Origin: Nibribacter ruber
GTDB lineage: Bacteria > Bacteroidota > Bacteroidia > Cytophagales > Hymenobacteraceae
NCBI RefSeq assembly: GCF_009913235.1
Contig: NZ_CP047897.1
Span: 3,781,001 to 3,845,000 of the forward strand
Reading direction: 5' to 3'
DNA length: 64,000 nt
The notes under the pieces are model-generated. The model saw only the letters and a program-made list of their open reading frames with translations, did no database searches and was not told where the DNA came from. A program made the position numbers and the translations under genes. Shown here piece by piece: positions 16,628 through 23,635 of this stretch; position 1 is the stretch's first letter, and every line of letters begins with the position of its first letter.

Positions 16628-16665
16628 CGTTTTTGGCCTGTTTCTTGGAAAAGAGGCCAAAAACG
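16628..16665. repeat. 38-bp palindromic element, copy 7
   Basis: Centre TG; 23 bp after the S8 peptidase stop. The right arm has AAGAGG where the common form has AACAGG. Confidence 0.85.
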
Positions 16666-16940
16666 AAGCCTCGTTTACCTTGACGCATGGGTGGTTTACT
16701 TTCAGACTATAGCTTTGAAGCAGGAAGGGTCCCCTAAAGAATGGGTGCTACCGGTTGTGAAAGGGTTAGTTGATAGGGAAGTGGTCATAGTAGGAAGGTC
16801 CTTTAGATGACCTCGGGTTATTGAAGTTACCAGCGAAGGGAGCTATGGTGCTGCATTGAATTGAAAGTCAGTATTCGAGTATGGCGGTGCCGGGCTTCAC
16901 TTTGCGTTCAGTTCCTGTATAGCAGCTTTTTGGTGAATAC

Positions 16941-16982
16941 AAAAAAAAAATCGGCCTCCAGATATCTGGAGGCCGATTTTTT
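16941..16982. terminator. Bidirectional terminator
   Basis: Ten A, then TCGGCCTCCAGATATCTGGA with GGCCGA completing the palindrome, then T6. It can end both the HEIGH protease transcript and anything from the left. Confidence 0.85.
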
Positions 16983-17003
16983 CGGGGGTAAGTTACGTGA
17001 CTA

Positions 17004-17810
17004 CTAGTACAGGTAGTTAAGAGCTGTTACGTCATTTGAGTTAAACGGACGGTTCTGGCCAGAGCCAATGCACGCCAGCATCCAAGAAGTAGCATCAGCG
17101 GTAGTTGGAGTGCCTGGGATATTGATAGCGCCAACGGTAGAAGCTCCTTCATTGGTGTAAGAACCACCGCAAGAATAAGACCGGTCCATGTAATCTGTGT
17201 GACGGAAGCCAATGCAGTGACCAATCTCGTGGGCCAGGATGGTGGTGAACCAGCTCTGGTTAGGGTTGGTGCCAATGTAACGTGTGGCAATCAGAATTTG
17301 GTTATGAGGATTACCCGTTGAGGTTGGGAAACCGGCAGAAGCCAAATACTGGGCAGACTTAGGAGCTGCTTTCAGGTAGATTTCGCCACCAGAAGAGATG
17401 CGCGTCATTTTGATCAACAAGTTCTGGGCATTGTAACGGGCAATGGCCGCGTCCAAAGCAGTCACATAAGTAGAAGGCAAAGACGGGTCAATTGACAAGG
17501 TGATGGTACGGCCAGTGCCAGCGTTCACCAGGTTGGTGGTGCGGTACTGCTCTGTCTCACCTACGCGCAGAAATTTCTGATCATGTTGGGCGTTCAGTTG
17601 AGCATCTGTTAACAAGATGTCTCCTTCTACCAGGTAACCACCTTCTACAGCCTTTACGTCTGTAGTCCCGAAGCCCATTTCATAGATTTTCGCCAATGTT
17701 TCTTTGGACACAGATGCTTTATCTACTACGGCTTCTTCATCAGTGGAACAAGAAGAGAAACCAAGAACTAGGGCAACAGCGGCCAGTTTAAGTGAGTAAT
17801 TTAATTTCAT
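17004..17810 (-). CDS. HEIGH-type zinc metalloprotease lipoprotein, paralogue 1
   Basis: A 268-residue lipoprotein with lipobox LGFSSC (Cys21) and the zinc motif HEIGHCIGFRH (His194, Glu195, His198, His204), followed by TDYMDRS, which supplies the Met-turn of metzincin-like proteases. This matches the dual-action HEIGH metallopeptidase group (M57-like). Such enzymes are exported; the lipid anchor would tether it to a membrane. It closely resembles the next gene (18253-19056) along the entire length, so a tandem duplication is likely. The two are separated by 442 bp, suggesting separate promoters. Substrate unknown. Confidence 0.88.
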   Translation of the reverse strand: MKLNYSLKLAAVALVLGFSSCSTDEEAVVDKASVSKETLAKIYEMGFGTTDVKAVEGGYLVEGDILLTDAQLNAQHDQKFLRVGETEQYRTTNLVNAGTGRTITLSIDPSLPSTYVTALDAAIARYNAQNLLIKMTRISSGGEIYLKAAPKSAQYLASAGFPTSTGNPHNQILIATRYIGTNPNQSWFTTILAHEIGHCIGFRHTDYMDRSYSCGGSYTNEGASTVGAINIPGTPTTADATSWMLACIGSGQNRPFNSNDVTALNYLY

Positions 17811-18252
17811 ACTGAGTTTTGTTAGAGAGTTGTTAGAAAGTGAATTGTTTGTTTGAATTGTTTGAAAGGATTTTGGAACGGTACTGCGCTTTGTCTAAAA
17901 TAATATGAGCCTTTTAATGGTGAATGATCTTAATTTATGTTTCAAGAAATTTATCTGAAAACACTGTATCATCTTCCAAATAGAATTAGAAGAAATCAGG
18001 CATTAATAAACGTGTAATGGGAGAGGACCTTAGGATTTAAAAAAGCGTCCTAAAAGTTGGCTGCAGCAGCTTGTACGTAGTGACTAAGCAAAAGATACGG
18101 TGCTGGCGAAAAAAAATAAAAAAATATTTTGGAGCTGCCAAATGCAGGCAATAAAGTGCCAAGGTGAGTTTTTTGTCTCACCTGGAACCTTATTGCCTGT
18201 TTAGGAAATTAGCTTTTAAATTAGGCTAATTGAGGTCAATAAACTCTAAGAA
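17811..18252. other. 442-bp gap between the two HEIGH protease genes
   Basis: A/T-rich sequence. The only clear structure is the nested inverted repeat at 18145-18199. Reiterated TTGTTTG-like words lie just upstream of paralogue 1 (17821-17870). No TAnnTTTG box was found on the minus strand, and no gene is seen. Confidence 0.6.
18145..18199. other. Nested inverted repeat after HEIGH protease 2
   Basis: Outer arms CAGGCAATAA and TTATTGCCTG are exact inverse complements. Between them an inner GGTGAG/CTCACC stem closes a T-rich loop. It lies 54 bp after the stop of the minus-strand gene and lacks a following T tract, so it is probably not a plain terminator. Confidence 0.55.
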
Positions 18253-19056
18253 TTAATACAGATAATTAAGAGCCGTGCGGTCATTGGTGTTGAACGGACG
18301 GTTCTGGCCGGTAGCCACACAAGCCAACATCCATGAAGTGGCGTCTGCCGTGGTAGGCGTGCCTGGGATGTGGATGGCACCTACGGTAGAGGCACCTTCA
18401 TTGGTATAAGCACCGCCGCAAGAGTAAGAGCGGTCCATGTAATCAGTGTGACGGAAACCAATGGTGTGGCCTAATTCGTGGGCCAAAATGGTAGCCAGAT
18501 AGTTGGTGCCAGGGCTGCTGCCCAGGTAGTCAGAGTTGACCAATACCTTGTTGTATGGGTTGCCACCAGACGGGAAACCGGCAGATGCCAAGTAAGAAGA
18601 ACCGGTTGGAGCCTTGGATAACAAGATGTTATAACCGGAAGACACTCTGCGGAATCTAACCAACAGGTTTTCTGCGTTGTATCTCCGGATAGCCTCATCT
18701 AAGGCCGTCACATAAGAACTAGGCAGAGACGTGGTGATGGCTACGTTAATGGTACGGCCACTGCCCACGCTCACCAGATTGGAGGTACGGTACTGCTCTG
18801 TGTCACCCACGCGCAAGAACTTAGCGTCTTGTTTGGTGTTCAATTGCTCGTCGGTCAACATAATATCGCCCTCTACCAGGTAACCACCGTCAACGGCTTT
18901 TACATCTGTAGTGCCAAAGCCCATTTCATAGATCTTGGCTAGGGTTTCTTTAGAAACTGAGGCTTTTTCTACTACAGCCTCTTCTTCTTGTGAACATCCT
19001 GTGTTACCCAGAACAAGGGCCACAGCGGCAATTTTGAATGCGTAATGTAATTTCAT
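18253..19056 (-). CDS. HEIGH-type zinc metalloprotease lipoprotein, paralogue 2
   Basis: A 267-residue paralogue of the neighbouring gene. The lipobox is LGNTGC (Cys21) and the metal site is HELGHTIGFRH (His193, Glu194, His197, His203) followed by TDYMDRS. The first ~90 residues of the mature part are nearly identical in both copies (VSKETLAKIYEMGFGTTDVK). The middle segment (residues 100-180) differs more and may set substrate preference. I use ATG 19056 because an upstream extension would put the signal peptide inside the protein. Confidence 0.88.
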   Translation of the reverse strand: MKLHYAFKIAAVALVLGNTGCSQEEEAVVEKASVSKETLAKIYEMGFGTTDVKAVDGGYLVEGDIMLTDEQLNTKQDAKFLRVGDTEQYRTSNLVSVGSGRTINVAITTSLPSSYVTALDEAIRRYNAENLLVRFRRVSSGYNILLSKAPTGSSYLASAGFPSGGNPYNKVLVNSDYLGSSPGTNYLATILAHELGHTIGFRHTDYMDRSYSCGGAYTNEGASTVGAIHIPGTPTTADATSWMLACVATGQNRPFNTNDRTALNYLY

Positions 19057-19490
19057 AATTGTTAGGGGTTTGTTGAAAGATGAGCCTATGTTAAAGAGAA
19101 AAAAATGTATTGTCAAACTTTTTTTTAAATTAATTATAAAATATGCCCCTGGATTAAAAAATGATTGATGAGTGGAATTGATGCAAGAATGATTGTTAGG
19201 CAAATCGGCTATTAAAGTTTCGTGTACTTACATATAGTTGGCAATTAAATGATAAATAAATCAGGATAAATGTGGGTCTTAATTGTGCGCAATAGGTTAT
19301 TAATTGAAAGTTTTTATGTTACTTTTTAAGTGATAATTTCCTTGTTTTACTAAGAAAGTAGTTGTTGAAGGTTGATGAAAGTGGGGTAAAACGGGGCTAG
19401 GCTCTACAATGGAGGCATGATGGCGGTTAACAAAAAAAGGCCATCCTGTTACGGATGGCCTTTTTTTGTTTAAAAGAAAAATGTGAGGAA
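19057..19490. other. 434-bp A/T-rich gap
   Basis: Upstream region of HEIGH protease 2 plus the redoxin terminator (19429-19470). No gene or repeat family recognised; the sequence is unusually A/T-rich for this window. Confidence 0.6.
19429..19470 (-). terminator. Terminator of the redoxin operon
   Basis: AACAAAAAAAGGCCATCC pairs with GGATGGCCTTTTTTTGTT around a short loop. Symmetrical A and T tracts make it bidirectional. Confidence 0.88.
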
Positions 19491-20090
19491 TTAAAACTTC
19501 TTAATCATACAGCCGGTGGGCCTTATTTCTGCGGTGGTGACAGGTCTTCCGGCCAGAGCATTTTCTAAGGCATTCTTCAAGTAAAATTCCTTGGCGTAGG
19601 CCTCTACCTGGGGGTTGTCATCAATGGCGCCTTTGTACTTCAGGTAAAACCCGTCAGGGGAGTTCTGCAACACAAACACCTCCGGCGTTTTGACCGCGCC
19701 AAACTGCTTGCTCACCTTCTGTTGATTGTCCAAGAGGTACGGCATAGCAGAAACGCTGGTATCTACCTGTTCAGAAAGCTCCTTGATGGTGTCACCGCCT
19801 TCTTCTAAACCAATGGCTGGGTTCACATAGATAAACTTTACGCCCTTGCCCGCATACGTATTGGCCAGGGTCTGCAACCGGCCGTCATAGAGTTTGGCAT
19901 AGGGACAGTTCTTGCTTGTGAACACTACCACTACCACCTGGGCGTCTTTGAACTGTGACAGAGACATGGCCTGGTCTTTGGTGTTTTTTAGCGTGAAGTC
20001 CGCCACCTTGGCGCCTATCTTATAGCCCGTCTGTGCCAATGCAAGACCGCTGATGAGCAGACCAAGGGAAAGGGTAAAAATGCGTTTCAT
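19491..20090 (-). CDS. Periplasmic redoxin-family (AhpC/TSA-like) protein
   Basis: A 199-residue exported protein: signal peptide at about 1-19 (ISGLALAQ), then a thioredoxin fold with VVVVFTSKNCPYAKLYDGRL. The motif has one Cys (NCPYA), as in peroxiredoxin-like redoxins. A second Cys lies near the C-terminus (TGCMIKKF) and could act as the resolving residue. It is the downstream gene of a two-gene unit with the phosphopantetheinyl transferase (22-bp gap), but a functional link is not apparent. Substrate unknown. Confidence 0.8.
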   Translation of the reverse strand: MKRIFTLSLGLLISGLALAQTGYKIGAKVADFTLKNTKDQAMSLSQFKDAQVVVVVFTSKNCPYAKLYDGRLQTLANTYAGKGVKFIYVNPAIGLEEGGDTIKELSEQVDTSVSAMPYLLDNQQKVSKQFGAVKTPEVFVLQNSPDGFYLKYKGAIDDNPQVEAYAKEFYLKNALENALAGRPVTTAEIRPTGCMIKKF

Positions 20091-20112
20091 ATTCTTATAG
20101 GTTAATTAGCTC

Positions 20113-20760
20113 TTACTGTGAAAGCGGGGCTAGTACATAAGTGAGCACAAACTCCCGGCTAATCTGGTAATGGACGGTATAGGTAAGTGTTTTTTCTGGA
20201 ACTGCCACGGTGCCTCCAAAACGGCCAGCCGGTGCTTTTTCAAAATCCTCTACCAGCAACTGCCTCCTGAAATCCAATTGGCGCCGCGCATATACTTTGT
20301 ACAACGTTTCTTTTGCGCTCCAATATACGTGCATCTTCTCTTCGTCGGCCTGCAGGAAGCTCAGTTCCTGCTCGTTCAGGAACCTGTGTGCCGCCCGCTG
20401 CACTTTCTTACCAATGATTTCAATATCTATGCCAACTTCATGAGTAGCAGAAAGAAGTACGGCCGCCCAGGACCCGGAGTGGGTGATGGAAACCTGCACA
20501 TCGGCACCCTGCAGGTACGGCTGTCCGGTTTCCTGCTTTTGCAGCAGAACGGCGGGGTGGCCCAGTTTCTCCAGCAACAGCGCCACCAGCAACCTGGAGG
20601 CCAGCCATTCCCTACGGCGGGCTTCGGCCTTGAAAAAGGGCAGTTCTGTAGCCGGGCGTAGACTCAATAATTGAAATGTCAAGTCCTCTACGTCTTCCTG
20701 TATCTGCCAGATGCCCAGCACGGTGTTTTCATCTATGGTATGGATGTGGTGCAGCGGCAT
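20113..20760 (-). CDS. 4'-phosphopantetheinyl transferase (Sfp/AcpT superfamily)
   Basis: A 215-residue protein of the size of Sfp-type enzymes. The Mg2+/CoA site is visible: VGIDIE (Asp112, Glu114) and WSAKETLYK (Lys150, Glu151), with VSITHSG upstream. It moves phosphopantetheine from CoA to a carrier protein Ser. No PKS, NRPS or carrier protein gene is nearby, so it probably serves fatty acid ACP or a distant cluster. First gene of the redoxin unit. Confidence 0.9.
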   Translation of the reverse strand: MPLHHIHTIDENTVLGIWQIQEDVEDLTFQLLSLRPATELPFFKAEARRREWLASRLLVALLLEKLGHPAVLLQKQETGQPYLQGADVQVSITHSGSWAAVLLSATHEVGIDIEIIGKKVQRAAHRFLNEQELSFLQADEEKMHVYWSAKETLYKVYARRQLDFRRQLLVEDFEKAPAGRFGGTVAVPEKTLTYTVHYQISREFVLTYVLAPLSQ

Positions 20761-20785
20761 AGGAGCAGGGCGAGAGAAAGAAGGT

Positions 20786-20823
20786 GGTTTTTGGCCTGTT
20801 TTTGGTAAATTTAGCCAAAAATA
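20786..20823. repeat. 38-bp palindromic element, copy 8 (degenerate)
   Basis: Centre GG, several mismatches, right end ATA in place of ACG. It is the only copy in a divergent promoter region. Confidence 0.65.
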
Positions 20824-20848
20824 GCATTCATCCTTTTTCAGGTTCTAC

Positions 20849-21781
20849 ATGGCCAGTCCGTTTCAGGTTCAGAAGATTGCCACCCTCACCGGGCACCGTG
20901 ACTGCGTGTACACGGTAGAAGGCGCGGCGCAGGCGCATCAGTTCTTTTCTTCAGGGGCAGACGGCATGGTAGCCCTGTGGGACCTGACCCAGCCAGACAC
21001 GGCCCAGCTGGTGGCCAAGGTAAGCAGTTCCGTCTATGCGCTCAAGTACCTGACCAGTCAGAACTGGTTGCTCATAGGGCACAACCAGAACAGCCTGGAG
21101 GTGTTAGATCTGGAGCAGAAAGCCATCCATAAAACTATTCCGCTGCCGGCAGCTGCTTCCATTTTTGACATTCAGGTGAATGTGGAGCTATCCCTGGCGT
21201 ACGTGGGCTTAAGCAACGGGTCTCTGGTAGTCATTGACCTGGAAAAATTAGAGGTAACCGCGTCTTTGCTGCTTTCAGAAAAGAGCGTACGGAGCATTGC
21301 CGTGCACCCAGAAGGCAAGGAGCTGGCCCTTGGCTTAAGCGATCATAGAATTTTAATCCTGGACGCGCAGACGCTGGCCGTAAAGCAGACACTGGAAAGC
21401 CATACCAATTCTGTCTTCACGGTCGTCTATTCTCCCAACGGGGAGTACCTGATTAGTGGCAGCCGGGACGCTCATCTAAAAGTTTGGCAAGTACGCCAGA
21501 ACTACCAGGAACATGCCAGCATCATTGCGCACCTGTTCACCATCAACCACATCACGTTCCACCCCAACGGGCGACTTTTTGCCACTTGCAGCATGGACAA
21601 GTCCATTAAAATCTGGGACGCTGAAACGTTTAAACTATTGAAAGTGATTGACAAAGCCCGCCACGCTGGTCATGGCACCTCGGTCAACAAATTGTTTTGG
21701 TCGGGTCATTGGAATCAGTTAGTTTCGTGTAGCGATGACCGCAGCATATCGGTTTGGGCCTTAACTTTGAAGGAATTATGA
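20849..21781 (+). CDS. WD40 repeat protein
   Basis: A 310-residue cytosolic protein made of about seven WD40 blades. The clearest are SSGADGMVALWDLTQ, ISGSRDAHLKVWQVR, ATCSMDKSIKIWDAE and VSCSDDRSISVWALT, giving one beta-propeller and no enzyme domain. It would act as a scaffold. The stop overlaps the start of the DivIVA-like gene in an ATGA, so translation is coupled and the partners probably work together. Confidence 0.92.
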   Translation: MASPFQVQKIATLTGHRDCVYTVEGAAQAHQFFSSGADGMVALWDLTQPDTAQLVAKVSSSVYALKYLTSQNWLLIGHNQNSLEVLDLEQKAIHKTIPLPAAASIFDIQVNVELSLAYVGLSNGSLVVIDLEKLEVTASLLLSEKSVRSIAVHPEGKELALGLSDHRILILDAQTLAVKQTLESHTNSVFTVVYSPNGEYLISGSRDAHLKVWQVRQNYQEHASIIAHLFTINHITFHPNGRLFATCSMDKSIKIWDAETFKLLKVIDKARHAGHGTSVNKLFWSGHWNQLVSCSDDRSISVWALTLKEL

Positions 21782-22800
21782 AGATTACACCGTTAGAAAT
21801 AAGACAGAAGACGTTTGAAAAGGCGTTTAGAGGGTTGGACAAAGATGAGGTTCAGGCGTTTTTATTAACTCTTTCACAACAGTGGGAAAAGCTTCAGGAC
21901 GAGAACAAAGACCTGAAGATGAAGCTGGAAGTAACCGGCCGCGAAGTGCAGAAAATGCGCGAGGTGGAGTCATCGCTGTACAAAACCTTGAAAACCGCCG
22001 AAGACACCAGCAACAGCATGGTGGAGCAAGCTTCTAAGGCCGCTGACCTGCAAGTGCGTGAGGCTCAGCTAAAAGCAGACCAATTGCTGGACGCCGCCCG
22101 CCAGAAAGCCCGCGCGGTGGTAGATGCCGCCTACCAGCAGGCAGACAAGACCATTGCCGACATGCAGGCCGAGGTGAAGCATCTGGAGCAGGATTACCTG
22201 CGCCTGGAAGACTACCTGGAAGGCATGGTGCGCGACTTGCAGAACATGGCCGCCGACGCCTTGGAGAAAGTAGAGAAGACCAAATCCAAACCAAAAGCCG
22301 CCATAGGAAGTATCTTATCTAGAGCCGCGCAGGCAAAAGCCCAGCGCCCTAACCAAGATAATGATACGTTTATGAACGCCTTAGCAACCCCAACGATAGA
22401 GACAGCCGCGCCAATCGCCCTGCCTGCCTCAGCTTTTATTGACCAGCCATTGGCCCAGCAGATTGGCGGCGGCGGAAGCCGTGAGTCCATTCCGGCCACG
22501 CCGGGTACGTTCCCAACCCCGCACATGCCTGACCCAACGCCAGACGTGCACCCAAGAACGCCGGAGATTGTGCCACCAACCCCGCATGTGCCTTCTACGC
22601 CTTCGCCTAAGCCAGAGATTGAGGAGCCTAGACCAGACACGGTGCCTGCACCCAAGCCCTCTCCGGTAGAAAATCCTGAGCCAGAGCGCGAGCAGCCGTT
22701 GCCTACCCAGCCAGAAGTACAGCCTCCGGGAACGCACAAGGCTGAGCCAGCCGTAGCCGCAACGGCTGATGGCGGTTCTTTCTTTGATGACATCGCGTAA
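21778..22800 (+). CDS. DivIVA-domain protein with Pro-rich tail
   Basis: A 340-residue protein starting at the ATGA overlap. Residues 1-30 match the DivIVA lipid-binding motif (ITPLEIRQKTFEKAFRGLDK then DEVQAFL). A coiled coil of about 130 residues follows, rich in Ala, Gln, Lys and Glu. The last ~130 residues are a Pro/Thr/Glu-rich flexible tail with repeated TP and PxP units. DivIVA proteins sense negative membrane curvature and place division or polar factors. Its partner in the upstream WD40 gene may link it to other proteins. Function in Bacteroidota is not known to me. Confidence 0.85.
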   Translation: MKITPLEIRQKTFEKAFRGLDKDEVQAFLLTLSQQWEKLQDENKDLKMKLEVTGREVQKMREVESSLYKTLKTAEDTSNSMVEQASKAADLQVREAQLKADQLLDAARQKARAVVDAAYQQADKTIADMQAEVKHLEQDYLRLEDYLEGMVRDLQNMAADALEKVEKTKSKPKAAIGSILSRAAQAKAQRPNQDNDTFMNALATPTIETAAPIALPASAFIDQPLAQQIGGGGSRESIPATPGTFPTPHMPDPTPDVHPRTPEIVPPTPHVPSTPSPKPEIEEPRPDTVPAPKPSPVENPEPEREQPLPTQPEVQPPGTHKAEPAVAATADGGSFFDDIA

Positions 22801-22808
22801 GTAAACCT

Positions 22809-23165
22809 ATGGGGCAAGTGGCACTGGAAGGCATGGAGTTTTTTGCCTTTCATGGATTCTCTGACGAGGAGCAGAAAATAGGAAACCGCTACGGTGTAGA
22901 CATCTCCATTGAGACAGACTTACAAGCCGCCGCCGTTTCTGATGACCTGCAAGACACCGTGAACTATGTAACGCTGTACCAACTGGTGCAACAGGAGATG
23001 GCGGTTCCCGCGCGGTTGTTAGAACACGTGGGGCATAGAATCATGGAGCGGGTCTTTCAGGCATTTCCGTTTGTGCAGCTGGCCCGGGTGAGCGTCTCCA
23101 AATTCAATCCACCACTGGGAGGCATCTGCCACAAGTCTAAAGTCACCCTGGAACGAAAGCGATAA
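22809..23165 (+). CDS. folB: Dihydroneopterin aldolase
   Basis: A 118-residue FolB, which cleaves dihydroneopterin in folate synthesis. Conserved parts: EGMEFFAFHGFSDEEQKIG (catalytic Glu), YVTLYQLV, LLEHVGHRIME and the final NPPLGGICHKSKV. It follows the DivIVA gene by 8 bp, so it is likely the last gene of the WD40-DivIVA-folB unit, although it has no evident link to them. A terminator at 23217 follows. Confidence 0.92.
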   Translation: MGQVALEGMEFFAFHGFSDEEQKIGNRYGVDISIETDLQAAAVSDDLQDTVNYVTLYQLVQQEMAVPARLLEHVGHRIMERVFQAFPFVQLARVSVSKFNPPLGGICHKSKVTLERKR

Positions 23166-23175
23166 AGAAAACCAC

Positions 23176-23213
23176 CGTTTTTAGCCTGTTTTCCAGGAAA
23201 TAGCCCAAAAACG
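23176..23213. repeat. 38-bp palindromic element, copy 9
   Basis: Centre CA; 10 bp after the folB stop and just before its terminator. Confidence 0.85.
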
Positions 23214-23216
23214 AAT

Positions 23217-23266
23217 ATAAAAGAGAAGCCCCGCCTAAATGCATCTAGGCGGGGCTTCTCTTTTAT
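23217..23266 (+). terminator. Terminator of the WD40-DivIVA-folB unit
   Basis: Long perfect stem: AAAAGAGAAGCCCCGCCTA on the left and its complement on the right, ending in CTTTTAT, with a small loop. Works both ways. Confidence 0.9.
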
Positions 23267-23299
23267 ATGTTGTAAAGTTGAACGGAAATAGCTGCTTGT

Positions 23300-23469
23300 T
23301 AATGCAGATTCTACACATGAAGATTGCCCGAACAATAAATCGAGGTAGGGAGCAGTCTTCTGGAAAGTTCGATTAGATGTGGACCTTTGCCAAATGCAGA
23401 TTCTCCGCTTGAGGATTGCCCAAACGAGAGTTTGAGGCAGCGAGCGTAGCCCAGAAGAGGGGTGTTAAC
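23300..23469 (+). repeat. Direct pair of GCAGATTCT-GAGGATTGCCC repeats
   Basis: Copies at 23300-23362 and 23392-23469 share AATGCAGATTCT, GATTGCCC-AACA/G and GAGGT/CAGG/CGAGC. The second copy ends in AGAGGGGTGTTAAC. They relate to the arms of the MITE-like element at 44318-44520 and to 50630-50707. Confidence 0.6.
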
Positions 23470-23494
23470 ATCAGCAGGAGAAACCAAGGCGCGG

Positions 23495-23575
23495 GAGACA
23501 AGGTAGTGCCTGGTCTCAACCTTCTCTGCAACGGCACCCCCCCATCCTAATCTTCTCCCTGAGGGAGAAGAGGCT
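23495..23575 (-). repeat. Composite repeat D, copy 2 (reversed)
   Basis: Read on the minus strand it has the CTCCCTCAGGGAGAAG-type half then GAGACCAGGCACTACCTTG, as at 591-672. Confidence 0.6.
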
Positions 23576-23584
23576 ACACTATTT

Positions 23585-23622
23585 CGTTTTTGGCCTGTTT
23601 TCCGGAAAACAGGCCAAAAACG
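23585..23622. repeat. 38-bp palindromic element, copy 10 (perfect)
   Basis: Both 18-bp arms match the common form exactly and the centre is CG, so the whole 38 bp is one perfect palindrome. It lies 13 bp after the PBP1A stop. Confidence 0.95.
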
Positions 23623-23635
23623 CTGGCTCCTCTTC

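Larger units (their letters stand above)
16605..17003. other. 399-bp gap between convergent genes
   Basis: Holds a 38-bp palindrome (16628-16665) and the HEIGH protease terminator (16941-16982). Between them, 16666-16940, I see no gene, promoter or repeat. Confidence 0.7.
23166..23635. other. 470-bp gap between convergent genes, repeat-rich
   Basis: Contains palindrome copies 9 and 10, the folB terminator, a direct pair of GCAGATTCT-type repeats (23300-23362 and 23392-23469) and a reversed composite repeat D (23495-23575). No gene is seen. Confidence 0.75.

Noticed and set aside
22212-22853. 213-residue minus-strand ORF opposite the DivIVA tail
   Set aside because: Low-complexity Gly/Ser/Val-rich product caused by the Pro/Thr codons of the tail.
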